A DNA stretch of 64,000 nucleotides. Source: DASUKM01 sp036278735 (GTDB lineage Bacteria; Acidobacteriota; Vicinamibacteria; Vicinamibacterales; 2-12-FULL-66-21). Location of the stretch: positions 62,001 through 126,000 of the forward strand of contig DASUKM010000055.1 in NCBI GenBank assembly GCA_036278735.1. Reading direction: 5' to 3'. This document shows, one piece after another, positions 33,805 through 41,961 of the stretch (its first letter is position 1; each line of letters begins with the position of its first letter). Under the pieces are notes generated by a model, which was not told where the DNA came from, did no database searches, and saw only the letters and a list, made by a program, of their open reading frames with translations. A program made the translations under genes and the position numbers.

Positions 33805-36291
33805 GTGTCGCGCACGCTTCAGGATGTCCGCTTCGCCGCCCGCATGCTGCTGAAGGCGCCCGCCTTCAGCGTGGTGGCAGTCCTCGTGCTCGCCCTCGGG
33901 ATCGGCGCCAACACGGCCATGTTCACGGTCGTCGATGCGCTGTTGTTCAAGCCGCTCGCCGGACGCGCCGGCGATCTGGTCGGACTCTACAGCCACGACC
34001 GGACGAAGCCGGATTCGTATCGCGCCTTCTCGTATCCCAATTACGTCGACATCCGCGACCGCGGCGGCGTGTTCGACGCGCTGATGGCGCACACGTTCGC
34101 GATGGTTGGTGTCGCCGCCGGCGACTCGACGCGCCAGGTCTTCGCCGACGTCGTCTCGTCGAACTACTTCGACACGCTCGGCGTAGGGCTGGCCGCGGGA
34201 CGTCCGTTCTCGGCCGCGGAAGAGCGGCCGGGGGCGCGCCTGCCCGTCGCGATCGTCGGCCAGGATCGCGCCGGCCTGCTGGGACACACGCTGAAGATCG
34301 ACGCTATCGATTTCACCGTCGTCGGCGTGGTGCCACAGGGCTTCACCGGAACGATGGCGTTGATCTCGCCAGGATTGTGGCTTCCGCTCGGCATGTACGG
34401 AGCGGTGGTGAACGATACGTTCAAGAACGACGGCAGCGGGCTCGAGAATCGCGCCAACGCGGGCCTGATTGTCGCCGGACGCCTTCCCCCGGGCGAGACG
34501 ACGGCCGCGGCGTCCGCGCGGCTCGAGGCGGTCTCGCGCCAGCTGGCGGAGGCGTACCCCGCCGACAACCACGATCAGCTCCTCACGATCAGCACGCTGC
34601 CCAGGCTGTCGACGAGTACGTCGCCGCAAACCGATACCGGCGCCGGGATCGGCGCCGCCATGCTGATGGCCATGGCGGGCGTCGTGCTGCTCATCGCGTG
34701 CCTGAACATCGCCAACATGCTGATGGCGCGCGGCGCGGGGCGCCGCAGGGAGATCGCGATCCGGATCGCGGTCGGCGGCGGACGCGGCCGGATCGTGCGA
34801 CAACTGCTGACGGAGGGCCTGCTGCTCGCGCTCGCCGGCGCCGGCGCCGGGCTGCTGCTCGGCAACTGGGCGACCATCGCGCTCGTGCACTCCTTCCAGG
34901 CGGTGCTGCCGCTGTCGGTGCAGTTCGACGCGCGGCCGGACCTCACCGTGCTGGCCGCCACCGTCGGGTTCGCGATCGCGGCGACGATGGTGTTCGGCCT
35001 CGGCCCCGCGCTGCAGATGTCGCGCGGCAACGTGATCGCGGATCTGAAGGCGACGGCGGAGGGGACGGCCGGCCGGCTCGGGCGCTGGTTCACGGGACGC
35101 AACCTGCTCGTCGTCGGACAGATTGCGCTGTCGCTGATGCTGCTGTGCGCCGGCGGGCTGTTCGCGCGCGGTGCGCTGCAGGCCGCCGCCGCCACGCCGG
35201 GGTTCAGCTACGACGGCCAACTGCTGGTCCAGACCGATCCGGCCCTCGTGCAGTACGACGAGGCGGCCGGCCGCGCGGTGTACGGGCGGCTCCTCGAGCG
35301 CGTACGCGCGACGCCGGGCGTCGCTTCGGCGTCGCTCGCCTCGAGCGTCCCCTTCGGCGACTTCCACGACGGGCGGTCGCTCGAGCGCGTCGGCGGCGGG
35401 GTCCGCCCGCCGGTGTCGGGCGTGTACCGGATCGTCGGGGCGGACTATTTTCGAACGTTGAACCTCCCGATGATTCGCGGGCGCGAGTTCACCGCGGCGG
35501 AAGAAACCTCGGCGGCCGCGCCGCGCGTCGCCGTCATCGACGAGCGGCTCGCGCAGAAGCTCTTCGGCGCCGAGAACCCGCTGGGGCAGATGATCCGGTT
35601 CGCCGATACGCCGGGCGCCGAACGGCGGCCCGATCGCAACCCGATGGAAGTCGTGGGCATCGCGGCGCCCATTCGCGACGAATTGTTCGATCGGCTGGCG
35701 GGGCCGGCGATTTACGTCCCCTTCGGACGCCGCTATCAATCGGCGATGAGCCTGCACGTGCGCGCGTCGCGCGCCGCGACCGAAGCCGCGGTGCTCGATC
35801 GCGTGCGGCGCGACGTGGGCGCCGTCGATTCGCGGCTGCCCGTCCTCCGCGCCACCAGTTTGCAGGACTTCCACGATCGCAGTCTGTCGCTGTGGATGGT
35901 GCAGGCCGGGGGGCGGCTGTTCATGACGTTCGGCCTGCTCGCCCTCGCACTGGCCGTCGTCGGGCTCTACGGGGTCAAGTCGTACCTCGTCTCGCGACGC
36001 ACGCGCGAGATCGGCGTCCGCATGGCGCTCGGGGCGCGGCCGGGCGACGTGCTGCGCATGGTGCTCACCGAAGGGGCGGCGCTCTCGGCAGTCGGCATCG
36101 CCGTCGGGCTGCCGCTCGCCGCGCTGATGGGAAAGCTGTTGAGCAGCGCCCTGTATCGGGTGCAGCCGCTCGATCCCTTCGTCTTCACGGTCGCGCCGGT
36201 GCTGCTGGCCGTGGCCGCCATGCTCGCCACGTGGGTCCCCGCGCGCCGCGCGACGCGGGTGCTGCCGCTGAGCGCCCTGCGCGAGCAGTGA
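33805..36291 (+). CDS. ABC transporter permease, ADOP family (MacB/FtsX-like)
   Basis: An 828-residue protein. The N-terminal VSRTLQDVRFAARMLLKAPAFS followed by VVAVLVLALGIGANTAMFTVVDALLF is the signature of the acidobacterial duplicated orphan permease group. Two MacB-PCD periplasmic domains and two FtsX segments (around residues 275-420 and 690-825) are present. The closing segment (VGLYGVKSYLVSRRTREIGVRMALGARPGDVLRMVL) is characteristic. These permeases usually have no linked ATPase gene, and none is adjacent here. They are presumed to export peptides or lipids or to act mechanically. The start at GTG 33805 matches the family; it lacks a Shine-Dalgarno. Confidence 0.9.
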   Translation: MSRTLQDVRFAARMLLKAPAFSVVAVLVLALGIGANTAMFTVVDALLFKPLAGRAGDLVGLYSHDRTKPDSYRAFSYPNYVDIRDRGGVFDALMAHTFAMVGVAAGDSTRQVFADVVSSNYFDTLGVGLAAGRPFSAAEERPGARLPVAIVGQDRAGLLGHTLKIDAIDFTVVGVVPQGFTGTMALISPGLWLPLGMYGAVVNDTFKNDGSGLENRANAGLIVAGRLPPGETTAAASARLEAVSRQLAEAYPADNHDQLLTISTLPRLSTSTSPQTDTGAGIGAAMLMAMAGVVLLIACLNIANMLMARGAGRRREIAIRIAVGGGRGRIVRQLLTEGLLLALAGAGAGLLLGNWATIALVHSFQAVLPLSVQFDARPDLTVLAATVGFAIAATMVFGLGPALQMSRGNVIADLKATAEGTAGRLGRWFTGRNLLVVGQIALSLMLLCAGGLFARGALQAAAATPGFSYDGQLLVQTDPALVQYDEAAGRAVYGRLLERVRATPGVASASLASSVPFGDFHDGRSLERVGGGVRPPVSGVYRIVGADYFRTLNLPMIRGREFTAAEETSAAAPRVAVIDERLAQKLFGAENPLGQMIRFADTPGAERRPDRNPMEVVGIAAPIRDELFDRLAGPAIYVPFGRRYQSAMSLHVRASRAATEAAVLDRVRRDVGAVDSRLPVLRATSLQDFHDRSLSLWMVQAGGRLFMTFGLLALALAVVGLYGVKSYLVSRRTREIGVRMALGARPGDVLRMVLTEGAALSAVGIAVGLPLAALMGKLLSSALYRVQPLDPFVFTVAPVLLAVAAMLATWVPARRATRVLPLSALREQ

Positions 36292-36312
36292 TCGGCACGC
36301 CGCCCGACGACG

Positions 36313-38760
36313 CTACGGCGCCTTCGGGGTCGCGCGTTCGGGGTGCAGGTGCTCGCGGAAGAACGCATCGACGCGATGCCAGGCGTCGCGCACCACGAAG
36401 CTCCTGTCGAAATAATGGAACTCCCCGGGGTACATCATGAAGGTGAGCAGATCCCCCTTGCCCGCCTTCAGCATCGCGTCGACCAGGAGCGCCGATTCGA
36501 TGAACGGCACGTTGACGTCGGCCGTCCCGGCCAGCACCAGCAGCGGATGCTGGATCTGGTCGACGTGCGCCATCGGATCCGCCTTGGCATAGACGTCGGG
36601 ATGCTCCTCGGGGGTGCCGATCCGGCTCGTCGTCCAGCCGCCGTGATAGGGGTCCTCGTAATAGAGGTGATAGTCGGTCACCCCCGCCACGTCCACCGCG
36701 GCCTGGAACCACGTCGGCTGCTGCGTCACCGCCAGCAGCGTAAAGAAGCCGCCGTAGCTCAGTCCCCAGACGCCAACGCGGTCCGGATCGACGTAGCCGA
36801 GCGTCTTCAGGTACGTGTACGCCATGCGCGCGTCTTTGGCGTCGTTGCCGCCGACGTCCATGTACACGTCGTTCCGCCAGTCGCGGCCGTACCCGATGCT
36901 GCCGCGATAGTCCGGCGCGATGACGACGTAGCCTTGCTGCAGCAGGTACTGGTGGAACTCGTAATACACCGCCTCGTTGCGATCGGTGTGCCAGCCGTCG
37001 TAGTTCTGGTTCACGCCGTCGGGATGGATCCACACGATGGCGGGATGCGCCCTGGTGCGATCGAGATGCTTCGGCACGAACAGCCAGGCCGGCACGGACT
37101 TGCCGTCCGGGCCCGGATAGTGCACGAGCTGCGGCGCGACGAAGATCGAATGATCGATGCTCGACGGCATCGACGACGTCAAGCGCGTGGGGGTCGCGTG
37201 CGCCGCGGCATCGGCGACGTACAGGTCCGCCGAGTTCCGCGCGTCGGTATGCTGGAAGAGCAGGCGCCGGTCGCCGGGGGACCACTGCGGCGACGTGTTC
37301 GTCCCCTGTCCTGACGTCACGGTCGTGATCGTGGCCTGCGCGGGATCGTCGGTGAAGGTCGCGAACTGGATCTGGCGATCGCCGGGCGCGTCGGCCGTGT
37401 TGGCGTCCCACGCGATGTGATGGCTGTCGTGAGACCAGACGGCGCGCCAGTGCTCGCCGCGCGCCTTCGTGATCGGCACCGGCTGCCCGCCCGAGGTGGG
37501 CATCACGTAGATCTCGTCCCAGCCGGTCTCGTCGGTCGTGAAGAGCAGCCAGCGATGGTCGGGCGAGATCGCGGAGACGGTGGTGTTGACGGCGCTGAAG
37601 AACTTGTCTTCGGTCTCGCGGTGAAGCACCTTCGGCGCGCCGCCGTCGACGTCGACCGATTCGCTGGTGCGCGTCTTGTTGTCGTTCGACGCGCGCATCG
37701 AGAGCAGGTGCGTCGCGTCGAGCCAGTTCCCGCCGCCGCGGCCGAACCCGAATCCACGGCCGGCGCCTTCGGCCAGCGGTCGGGGCGCGCCGCCGGCCGC
37801 CGGCACCGCGAACGCGTCGCCGGCTTCCCTCGTGCGCTCCGTGCTGACGAAGACGATCTTGTTGCCGATGTCGGGCGGCGAGGTGTAGTGCGGAATCACG
37901 CCGCCACCGGCGCCCGTGGTGTACGTGAGGGTGGCCCCATCGGGCGACCAGGAGACGCCGCCGAGCGGGCCGTTCGCTTTCACGATCGTCGCCTGCGTCC
38001 CGGCCGCGAGGTCGGCGACGACGAGGGCCGCCGAGACGTCGGCGGGGGCCGGACGGCCGCCGCGCGCATCCGGCCCGATCGCACCGCGTCCACGTCCACG
38101 GCCGCGCCCACCGCCGCCGGTTTCGATCACGTAGGCCAGGCGCGCGCCGTCGGGCGACCAGCTGATTGAACCGATCGACGCGCCGTCGACGTGCGCCACG
38201 TGCTGATCCCGCTTCGCCGCGACCTCGTGCACGATCAGATCGGCGCCGCGCGCGATGGAGGCGTCCGCGCTGCCGGAGGCCGGCGGCTCCGGCGCGCCTC
38301 TTCGGCCGCCGCGCCCGCGTCCGCCACCCTGACCCGTGATGAACGCCACGCGCGTCCCGTCCGGCGCCAGGGTAAAGCTCGCCGCGTGTTCGGCCGACGG
38401 CCAGGCCGTCTGCGGGGTACCGCCGGTCACCGGCACCGCGAGCAGGCCGCCGCCGCGCGGGAAGAAGAACGTCTGGCCGTCATGGCTCCAGAAACCACCC
38501 GCGCCGGACTGGTCGTCGGGATAGTTCGTGAGCGCCACCGGCTGGCCGCTTCCATCAGCCGCCGCCACCCACACGTTGTTCACCCCCCCATCGTCATACG
38601 TGAACCAGACGTGGCGGCCGTCGGGCGTCCACTGGTGCCCGGACGGATGCTTGATCTGGACGAGTTGATCGATGGTGAGCCGGGGCACCGGCGCCTGCGC
38701 CATCGCGAGCAGGGCGACGGCCGCGAGAGCACCGAACGAGAAGAATCTGCGCGCATGCAT
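36313..38760 (-). CDS. S9 family peptidase (DPP IV-type), exported
   Basis: An 815-residue protein with a signal peptide (FFSFGALAAVALLAMAQA). A beta-propeller of WD/TolB-like blades is recognised from repeated SPDG motifs (SWSPDGARLAYV, SWSPDGATLTYT, AISPDHRWLLF). The C-terminal hydrolase contains the catalytic serine in GLSYGGFF (S668), aspartate in GTADVNVPF (D748) and histidine in GEFHYFDR (H782). Two Gly/Arg-rich inserts lie within the propeller (GGRGRGGRRG and GRGRGRGRG). It is a relative of the S9 enzyme at 3860-6370 but the two differ in length and insertions. It is convergent with the ADOP permease gene, 21 nt apart. Confidence 0.9.
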   Translation of the reverse strand: MHARRFFSFGALAAVALLAMAQAPVPRLTIDQLVQIKHPSGHQWTPDGRHVWFTYDDGGVNNVWVAAADGSGQPVALTNYPDDQSGAGGFWSHDGQTFFFPRGGGLLAVPVTGGTPQTAWPSAEHAASFTLAPDGTRVAFITGQGGGRGRGGRRGAPEPPASGSADASIARGADLIVHEVAAKRDQHVAHVDGASIGSISWSPDGARLAYVIETGGGGRGRGRGRGAIGPDARGGRPAPADVSAALVVADLAAGTQATIVKANGPLGGVSWSPDGATLTYTTGAGGGVIPHYTSPPDIGNKIVFVSTERTREAGDAFAVPAAGGAPRPLAEGAGRGFGFGRGGGNWLDATHLLSMRASNDNKTRTSESVDVDGGAPKVLHRETEDKFFSAVNTTVSAISPDHRWLLFTTDETGWDEIYVMPTSGGQPVPITKARGEHWRAVWSHDSHHIAWDANTADAPGDRQIQFATFTDDPAQATITTVTSGQGTNTSPQWSPGDRRLLFQHTDARNSADLYVADAAAHATPTRLTSSMPSSIDHSIFVAPQLVHYPGPDGKSVPAWLFVPKHLDRTRAHPAIVWIHPDGVNQNYDGWHTDRNEAVYYEFHQYLLQQGYVVIAPDYRGSIGYGRDWRNDVYMDVGGNDAKDARMAYTYLKTLGYVDPDRVGVWGLSYGGFFTLLAVTQQPTWFQAAVDVAGVTDYHLYYEDPYHGGWTTSRIGTPEEHPDVYAKADPMAHVDQIQHPLLVLAGTADVNVPFIESALLVDAMLKAGKGDLLTFMMYPGEFHYFDRSFVVRDAWHRVDAFFREHLHPERATPKAP

Positions 38761-38805
38761 GCGACACCCTAATCCTTGTGCCGGAGCGACTTCAACAGGC
38801 TGGTC

Positions 38806-38859
38806 GTCAGGGCTGAAGCCCTGACCCACAAAGAGCGTGGATGGGCTGACGACCCGTCC
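38806..38859. repeat. REP-like hairpins upstream of the S9 and P1 peptidase genes
   Basis: At 38806-38825 there is an 8-bp perfect stem GTCAGGGC/GCCCTGAC with a TGAA loop, the same loop as in the hairpins at 17253-17302. At 38839-38859 a second stem GGATGGG/CCCGTCC has a seven-base loop and one G-T pair. The spacer is divergent. Confidence 0.65.
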
Positions 38860-38876
38860 TCGAACGGTGACACATC

Positions 38877-38899
38877 TGCAAAGAACAAGATCTGACCCC
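38877..38899. repeat. Dispersed 23-nt repeat (second copy)
   Basis: Reverse complement of 26577-26599 with 21 of 23 bases identical. It ends three bases before the TATAAT of the P1 peptidase gene, so it occupies the position of a -35 region. Confidence 0.75.
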
Positions 38900-38901
38900 G
38901 G

Positions 38902-38907
38902 TATAAT
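38902..38907 (+). promoter_or_regulatory. -10 box TATAAT, predicted leaderless
   Basis: TATAAT followed by C, exactly six bases before ATG 38914. No Shine-Dalgarno can fit between them. Confidence 0.6.
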
Positions 38908-38913
38908 CGCCGC

Positions 38914-40032
38914 ATGTGGCGCGCGATTGGTTTCGCGATGGTGCTCGCGGCGCTGGCCGCGTCCGGAGGACAGCGGCCGCGTGCGCGGGATCTCGGCATC
39001 GCGCCAGGGCGGCTCGATCCGGGGCCGCTCAACGCCATCACCGATGTGACGGGCGTCAAGGTGGGACAGGTCACGATCGTCGAAGGCGAGACGGTGCGGA
39101 CGGGCGTGACCGCGATCCTGCCGCATGGCGGCAACCTGTTCCAGGAGAAAGTGCCGGGCGCCGTGTTCGTCGGCAACGCGTTCGGCAAGCTGGCTGGCTC
39201 GACCCAGGTGACCGAGCTGGGCACGATCGAGACCCCCATCGTGCTCACGAACACGCTCTCGGTCGGGACCGCGGTCGACGCGGTCGTGCGGTGGACGCTC
39301 GCGCAGCCCGGCAACGAACAGGTCCGATCGGTGAACGCGGTCGTCGGCGAGACGAACGACGGCACGCTCAACGACATCCGCGGCCTCCACGTCACGCGCG
39401 AGCACGTGATCGCGGCCATCGATGCCGCAAAGCCGGGGCCCGTCGCGGAAGGGGCGATCGGCGCCGGCACGGGCACGATCGCCTTCGGCTGGAAGGGGGG
39501 CATCGGGACGTCGTCGCGCCGCGTGCGCGCCGGCGGCCGCGAGTGGACGGTCGGCGTGCTGGTGCAGACGAACTATGGCGGCCGGCTCGTGATTGACGGC
39601 GTGCCGATCTGGAAGACCCTGAGCCCCGCGCGCCCGGGATCGCGCCAGCCGGCGCCGACGGCGGACGGTTCCTGCATGATCGTCGTCGCCACCGACGCCC
39701 CGCTCGACGCGCGCGATCTGAAGCGGCTCGCCGCGCGCGGCGTCTTCGCGCTCGCGCGCACCGGATCCACGTACTCGAACGGCAGCGGCGACTTTGCCAT
39801 CGCCTTCTCGACCGATCCGTCGCTCCGCGTCACGAACGCCTCCGGACCGCAGCCCCGGACGGTACTGCCGACCGACGATGTGTCTCCGCTGTTCGAGGCG
39901 GTGCTCGACGCGACGGAGGAGGCGGTCGACAATTCCCTGCTGCAAGCCACCGACGTGACCGCCAACGGCCGCACGATCCGCGCGCTCCCGATCGAAGCGG
40001 TGAAGGCGCTGCTGAAACAGTACGGACGCTGA
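38914..40032 (+). CDS. P1 (DmpA-like) peptidase / L-aminopeptidase-D-esterase family
   Basis: A 372-residue protein of the DmpA/Ntn-like family, which self-cleaves before a serine to form the active enzyme. The autoprocessing site appears as DGSCM with S253 as nucleophile, close to its position in DmpA. Other family features are LNAITDVTGVKVGQVTI, the early HGGN, the VGETNDGTLNDI block and ALARTGSTYSNGSGDFAIAF near the end. A short hydrophobic N-terminus (WRAIGFAMVLAALAASGG) may be a signal peptide. Members release N-terminal D- or L-residues or beta-amino acids from peptides. It lies next to the S9 peptidase gene. Confidence 0.88.
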   Translation: MWRAIGFAMVLAALAASGGQRPRARDLGIAPGRLDPGPLNAITDVTGVKVGQVTIVEGETVRTGVTAILPHGGNLFQEKVPGAVFVGNAFGKLAGSTQVTELGTIETPIVLTNTLSVGTAVDAVVRWTLAQPGNEQVRSVNAVVGETNDGTLNDIRGLHVTREHVIAAIDAAKPGPVAEGAIGAGTGTIAFGWKGGIGTSSRRVRAGGREWTVGVLVQTNYGGRLVIDGVPIWKTLSPARPGSRQPAPTADGSCMIVVATDAPLDARDLKRLAARGVFALARTGSTYSNGSGDFAIAFSTDPSLRVTNASGPQPRTVLPTDDVSPLFEAVLDATEEAVDNSLLQATDVTANGRTIRALPIEAVKALLKQYGR

Positions 40033-40075
40033 TCCCTCGATCCAGGCCTCTGCTAGGATGAGCGGAGGGGGCCGC

Positions 40076-41530
40076 ATGACACGTCTCGCGCTGCTCAGTT
40101 GCCTCGTGATCGCGGTCGCCGCCGCCGGGCCGTCATCTTTTTCTGCGGCAGCCGGCGCCGCGACAACGACAGCGCGCGCAGCGCCCGCCGGACACGACTG
40201 GACGCAGTTTGGCGGCGATGCCGAACGCTCCAGCGCATCGGACGTACCCACCGGCATCGACGCCCGCAACGTGGCGTCACTCCAGAAGCAAACCGTCGAG
40301 ATCGACGGCACGGTCGACGCCTCGGCGATCTACCTGCACGGCGTGCAGGTGCGCGGCGGCACGCACGACACCCTGTTCGTGACGACGACCTATGGAAAAA
40401 CCCTCGCGATCGATGCGGCCGATGGCAAGGTGCTCTGGGAGTACACGCCGCCGCAGTACTCGTCGTGGGCCGGGTCGCGCCAGATCACCAACGCCACGCC
40501 GATCGCCGATCCCGGCCGGCAGTTCGTCTACGCCGCCTCTCCTGACGGCCACGTGCAGAAGCTCGCCGTCTCGGACGGCCACGCGCTGTGGAGCACGGCG
40601 ATCACGAAGCTGCCGCAGCGCGAGAAGATCGCGTCCCCCCTCAACGAATTCAAGGGACACATCGTCGCGGTAACCGGCGGGTACATCGGCGACCAGCCGC
40701 CCTACCAGGGACACGTCGCCATCCTCGACGCGAACAGCGGCCGGATCCTCCACGTCTGGAATTCGCTCTGCAGCGATCGCGCCGAGCTGATCGATCCCAA
40801 ATCGTGTCCGGAAAGCGATTCCGCCATCTGGGGACGCGCCGGTGCCGTGATCGATTCGCAGACCGGCCACGTCTTCGTGGCGACGGGCAACGCGCGATGG
40901 GATGGCCGGACGTACTGGGGCGATGCCGTGGTGGAGCTGGATCAGGATGCCACCCGGATGCTCGCCAACTACACGCCGCAGAACACGAGCGAGCTGAACG
41001 AGCGCGATGCGGATCTGGGGTCGACGTCCCCCGTGCTGCTCGACCCCCGGACGATCGCCCAGGGGGGCAAGGACGGGCAGATTCGCGTGCTCAGCCTGGA
41101 GAAGATCGCGGGTACGGCGCCGCATCAGGGCGGCGAACAGCAGACAGTGTCGACCCCTTCCGGCACCGACCTGTTCACCGCGCCGGCGGTCTGGCGCACG
41201 AAGGGCACCACGTGGATGTTCGCCGCCGACAACGGCGGCACTGCCGCCTGGACGTTTGCCGGCGGCCGTCTCTCGCCGAAATGGCACAACGACCACTCCG
41301 GCACGAGTCCCCTGGTCGCCGGCGGCCTGCTGTACGTCTACGATCAGCGGGGCGGCGGCTTGCGCGTCTACGAGCCCGCGACCGGACGCCAGCTCGCCGC
41401 GCTCGCCTGCGGCGAGGGCCATTGGAACAGCCCGATGGTCGCCGACGGCCGCATCATCCTGCCCGAAGGCAACGCAAACTCCCACGACATGAGCGGAGTG
41501 CTCGATATCTGGCGAGTCAGTCGCCAGTAA
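40076..41530 (+). CDS. PQQ-type beta-propeller (quinoprotein-like), exported
   Basis: A 484-residue protein with a signal peptide (RLALLSCLVIAVAAAGPSSF). The mature part is a PQQ-like propeller: WTQFGGDAERSSASD, TLFVTTTYGKTLAIDAADGKVLWEYTP, QFVYAASPDGHVQKLAVSDGHALW, VAILDANSGRILHVWN, VVELDQDATRMLANYTP, LLYVYDQRGGGLRVYEPATG. Dehydrogenase relatives use PQQ, but no adjacent-cysteine ring or obvious metal motif is seen, so it may be structural. The ATG at 40076 has AGGGGG upstream; the ATG at 40058 lies inside the TAGGAT box. The TAA stop lies within a CGCCAGT/AACCAGT repeat pair. Confidence 0.8.
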   Translation: MTRLALLSCLVIAVAAAGPSSFSAAAGAATTTARAAPAGHDWTQFGGDAERSSASDVPTGIDARNVASLQKQTVEIDGTVDASAIYLHGVQVRGGTHDTLFVTTTYGKTLAIDAADGKVLWEYTPPQYSSWAGSRQITNATPIADPGRQFVYAASPDGHVQKLAVSDGHALWSTAITKLPQREKIASPLNEFKGHIVAVTGGYIGDQPPYQGHVAILDANSGRILHVWNSLCSDRAELIDPKSCPESDSAIWGRAGAVIDSQTGHVFVATGNARWDGRTYWGDAVVELDQDATRMLANYTPQNTSELNERDADLGSTSPVLLDPRTIAQGGKDGQIRVLSLEKIAGTAPHQGGEQQTVSTPSGTDLFTAPAVWRTKGTTWMFAADNGGTAAWTFAGGRLSPKWHNDHSGTSPLVAGGLLYVYDQRGGGLRVYEPATGRQLAALACGEGHWNSPMVADGRIILPEGNANSHDMSGVLDIWRVSRQ

Positions 41531-41581
41531 CCAGTTCTCGGGTTCTCGGGTTCTCGGGTTCTCGGGTTCTCGGGTTCTCGC
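41524..41581. repeat. 8-nt tandem repeat GTTCTCGG, 6 units, joined to CCAGT heptamers
   Basis: Two units of CGCCAGT/AACCAGT type at the stop codon, then six direct 8-nt units from 41534 to 41581. This is the only array in the window with an 8-nt period. Confidence 0.9.
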
Positions 41582-41678
41582 CACTCTTGTAATCGACGTA
41601 CGAGAATGGTCAGCGGCCAGACTCCGAGCGCTGTTGCCGCCGCTCGGCCGCCGCGGCCATTCGGTTCGTCGCTACCGG

Positions 41679-41874
41679 CGACTGGTAACTGGCGACTGGT
41701 AACTGGTAACTGGTAACTGGCGACTGGTAACTGGCCACTGGTAACTGGCGACTGGTAACTGGCCACTGGTAACTGGCCACTGGTAACTGGCCACTGGTAA
41801 CTGGCCACTGGTAACTGGCCACTGGTAACTGGCCACTGGTAACTGGCCACTGGTAACTGGCCGCTGGTAACTGG
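41679..41874. repeat. Heptamer array, ACTGG family, 28 units
   Basis: Twenty-eight contiguous 7-nt units, mostly alternating TAACTGG with CCACTGG or CGACTGG. Degenerate units (CTCCCGG, CTACTGT, TGACTGC) continue to about 41895. The rest of the 431-nt spacer (41582-41678 and 41896-41961) holds no gene that I can see. The same family in reverse complement occurs at 58453-58523 and 60567-60672. Confidence 0.95.
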
Positions 41875-41961
41875 CTCCCGGCTACTGTTGACTGCTCCTC
41901 CGGCACGTGATTTGCGGCACGCGCTCGTCATCGCGGACGATCGTCGGGCGCACCCGAATCC

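Noticed and set aside
33283..35874. 863-residue minus-strand protein
   Set aside because: Only the last ~138 residues resemble a receiver domain. The rest is antisense to the ADOP permease gene.
40058..40075. ATG 40058 as start of the PQQ-propeller gene
   Set aside because: It lies within the TAGGAT box and adds Gly residues before a normal signal peptide; ATG 40076 has AGGGGG at good spacing.
36313..40311. Extension of the S9 peptidase upstream to 40311
   Set aside because: The signal peptide and family start lie at 38760. The upstream part is antisense to the P1 peptidase gene and carries no domain.
41679..41874. CRISPR array
   Set aside because: Units are 7 nt with no unique spacers, and no Cas genes are present; the same holds for the other heptamer loci.
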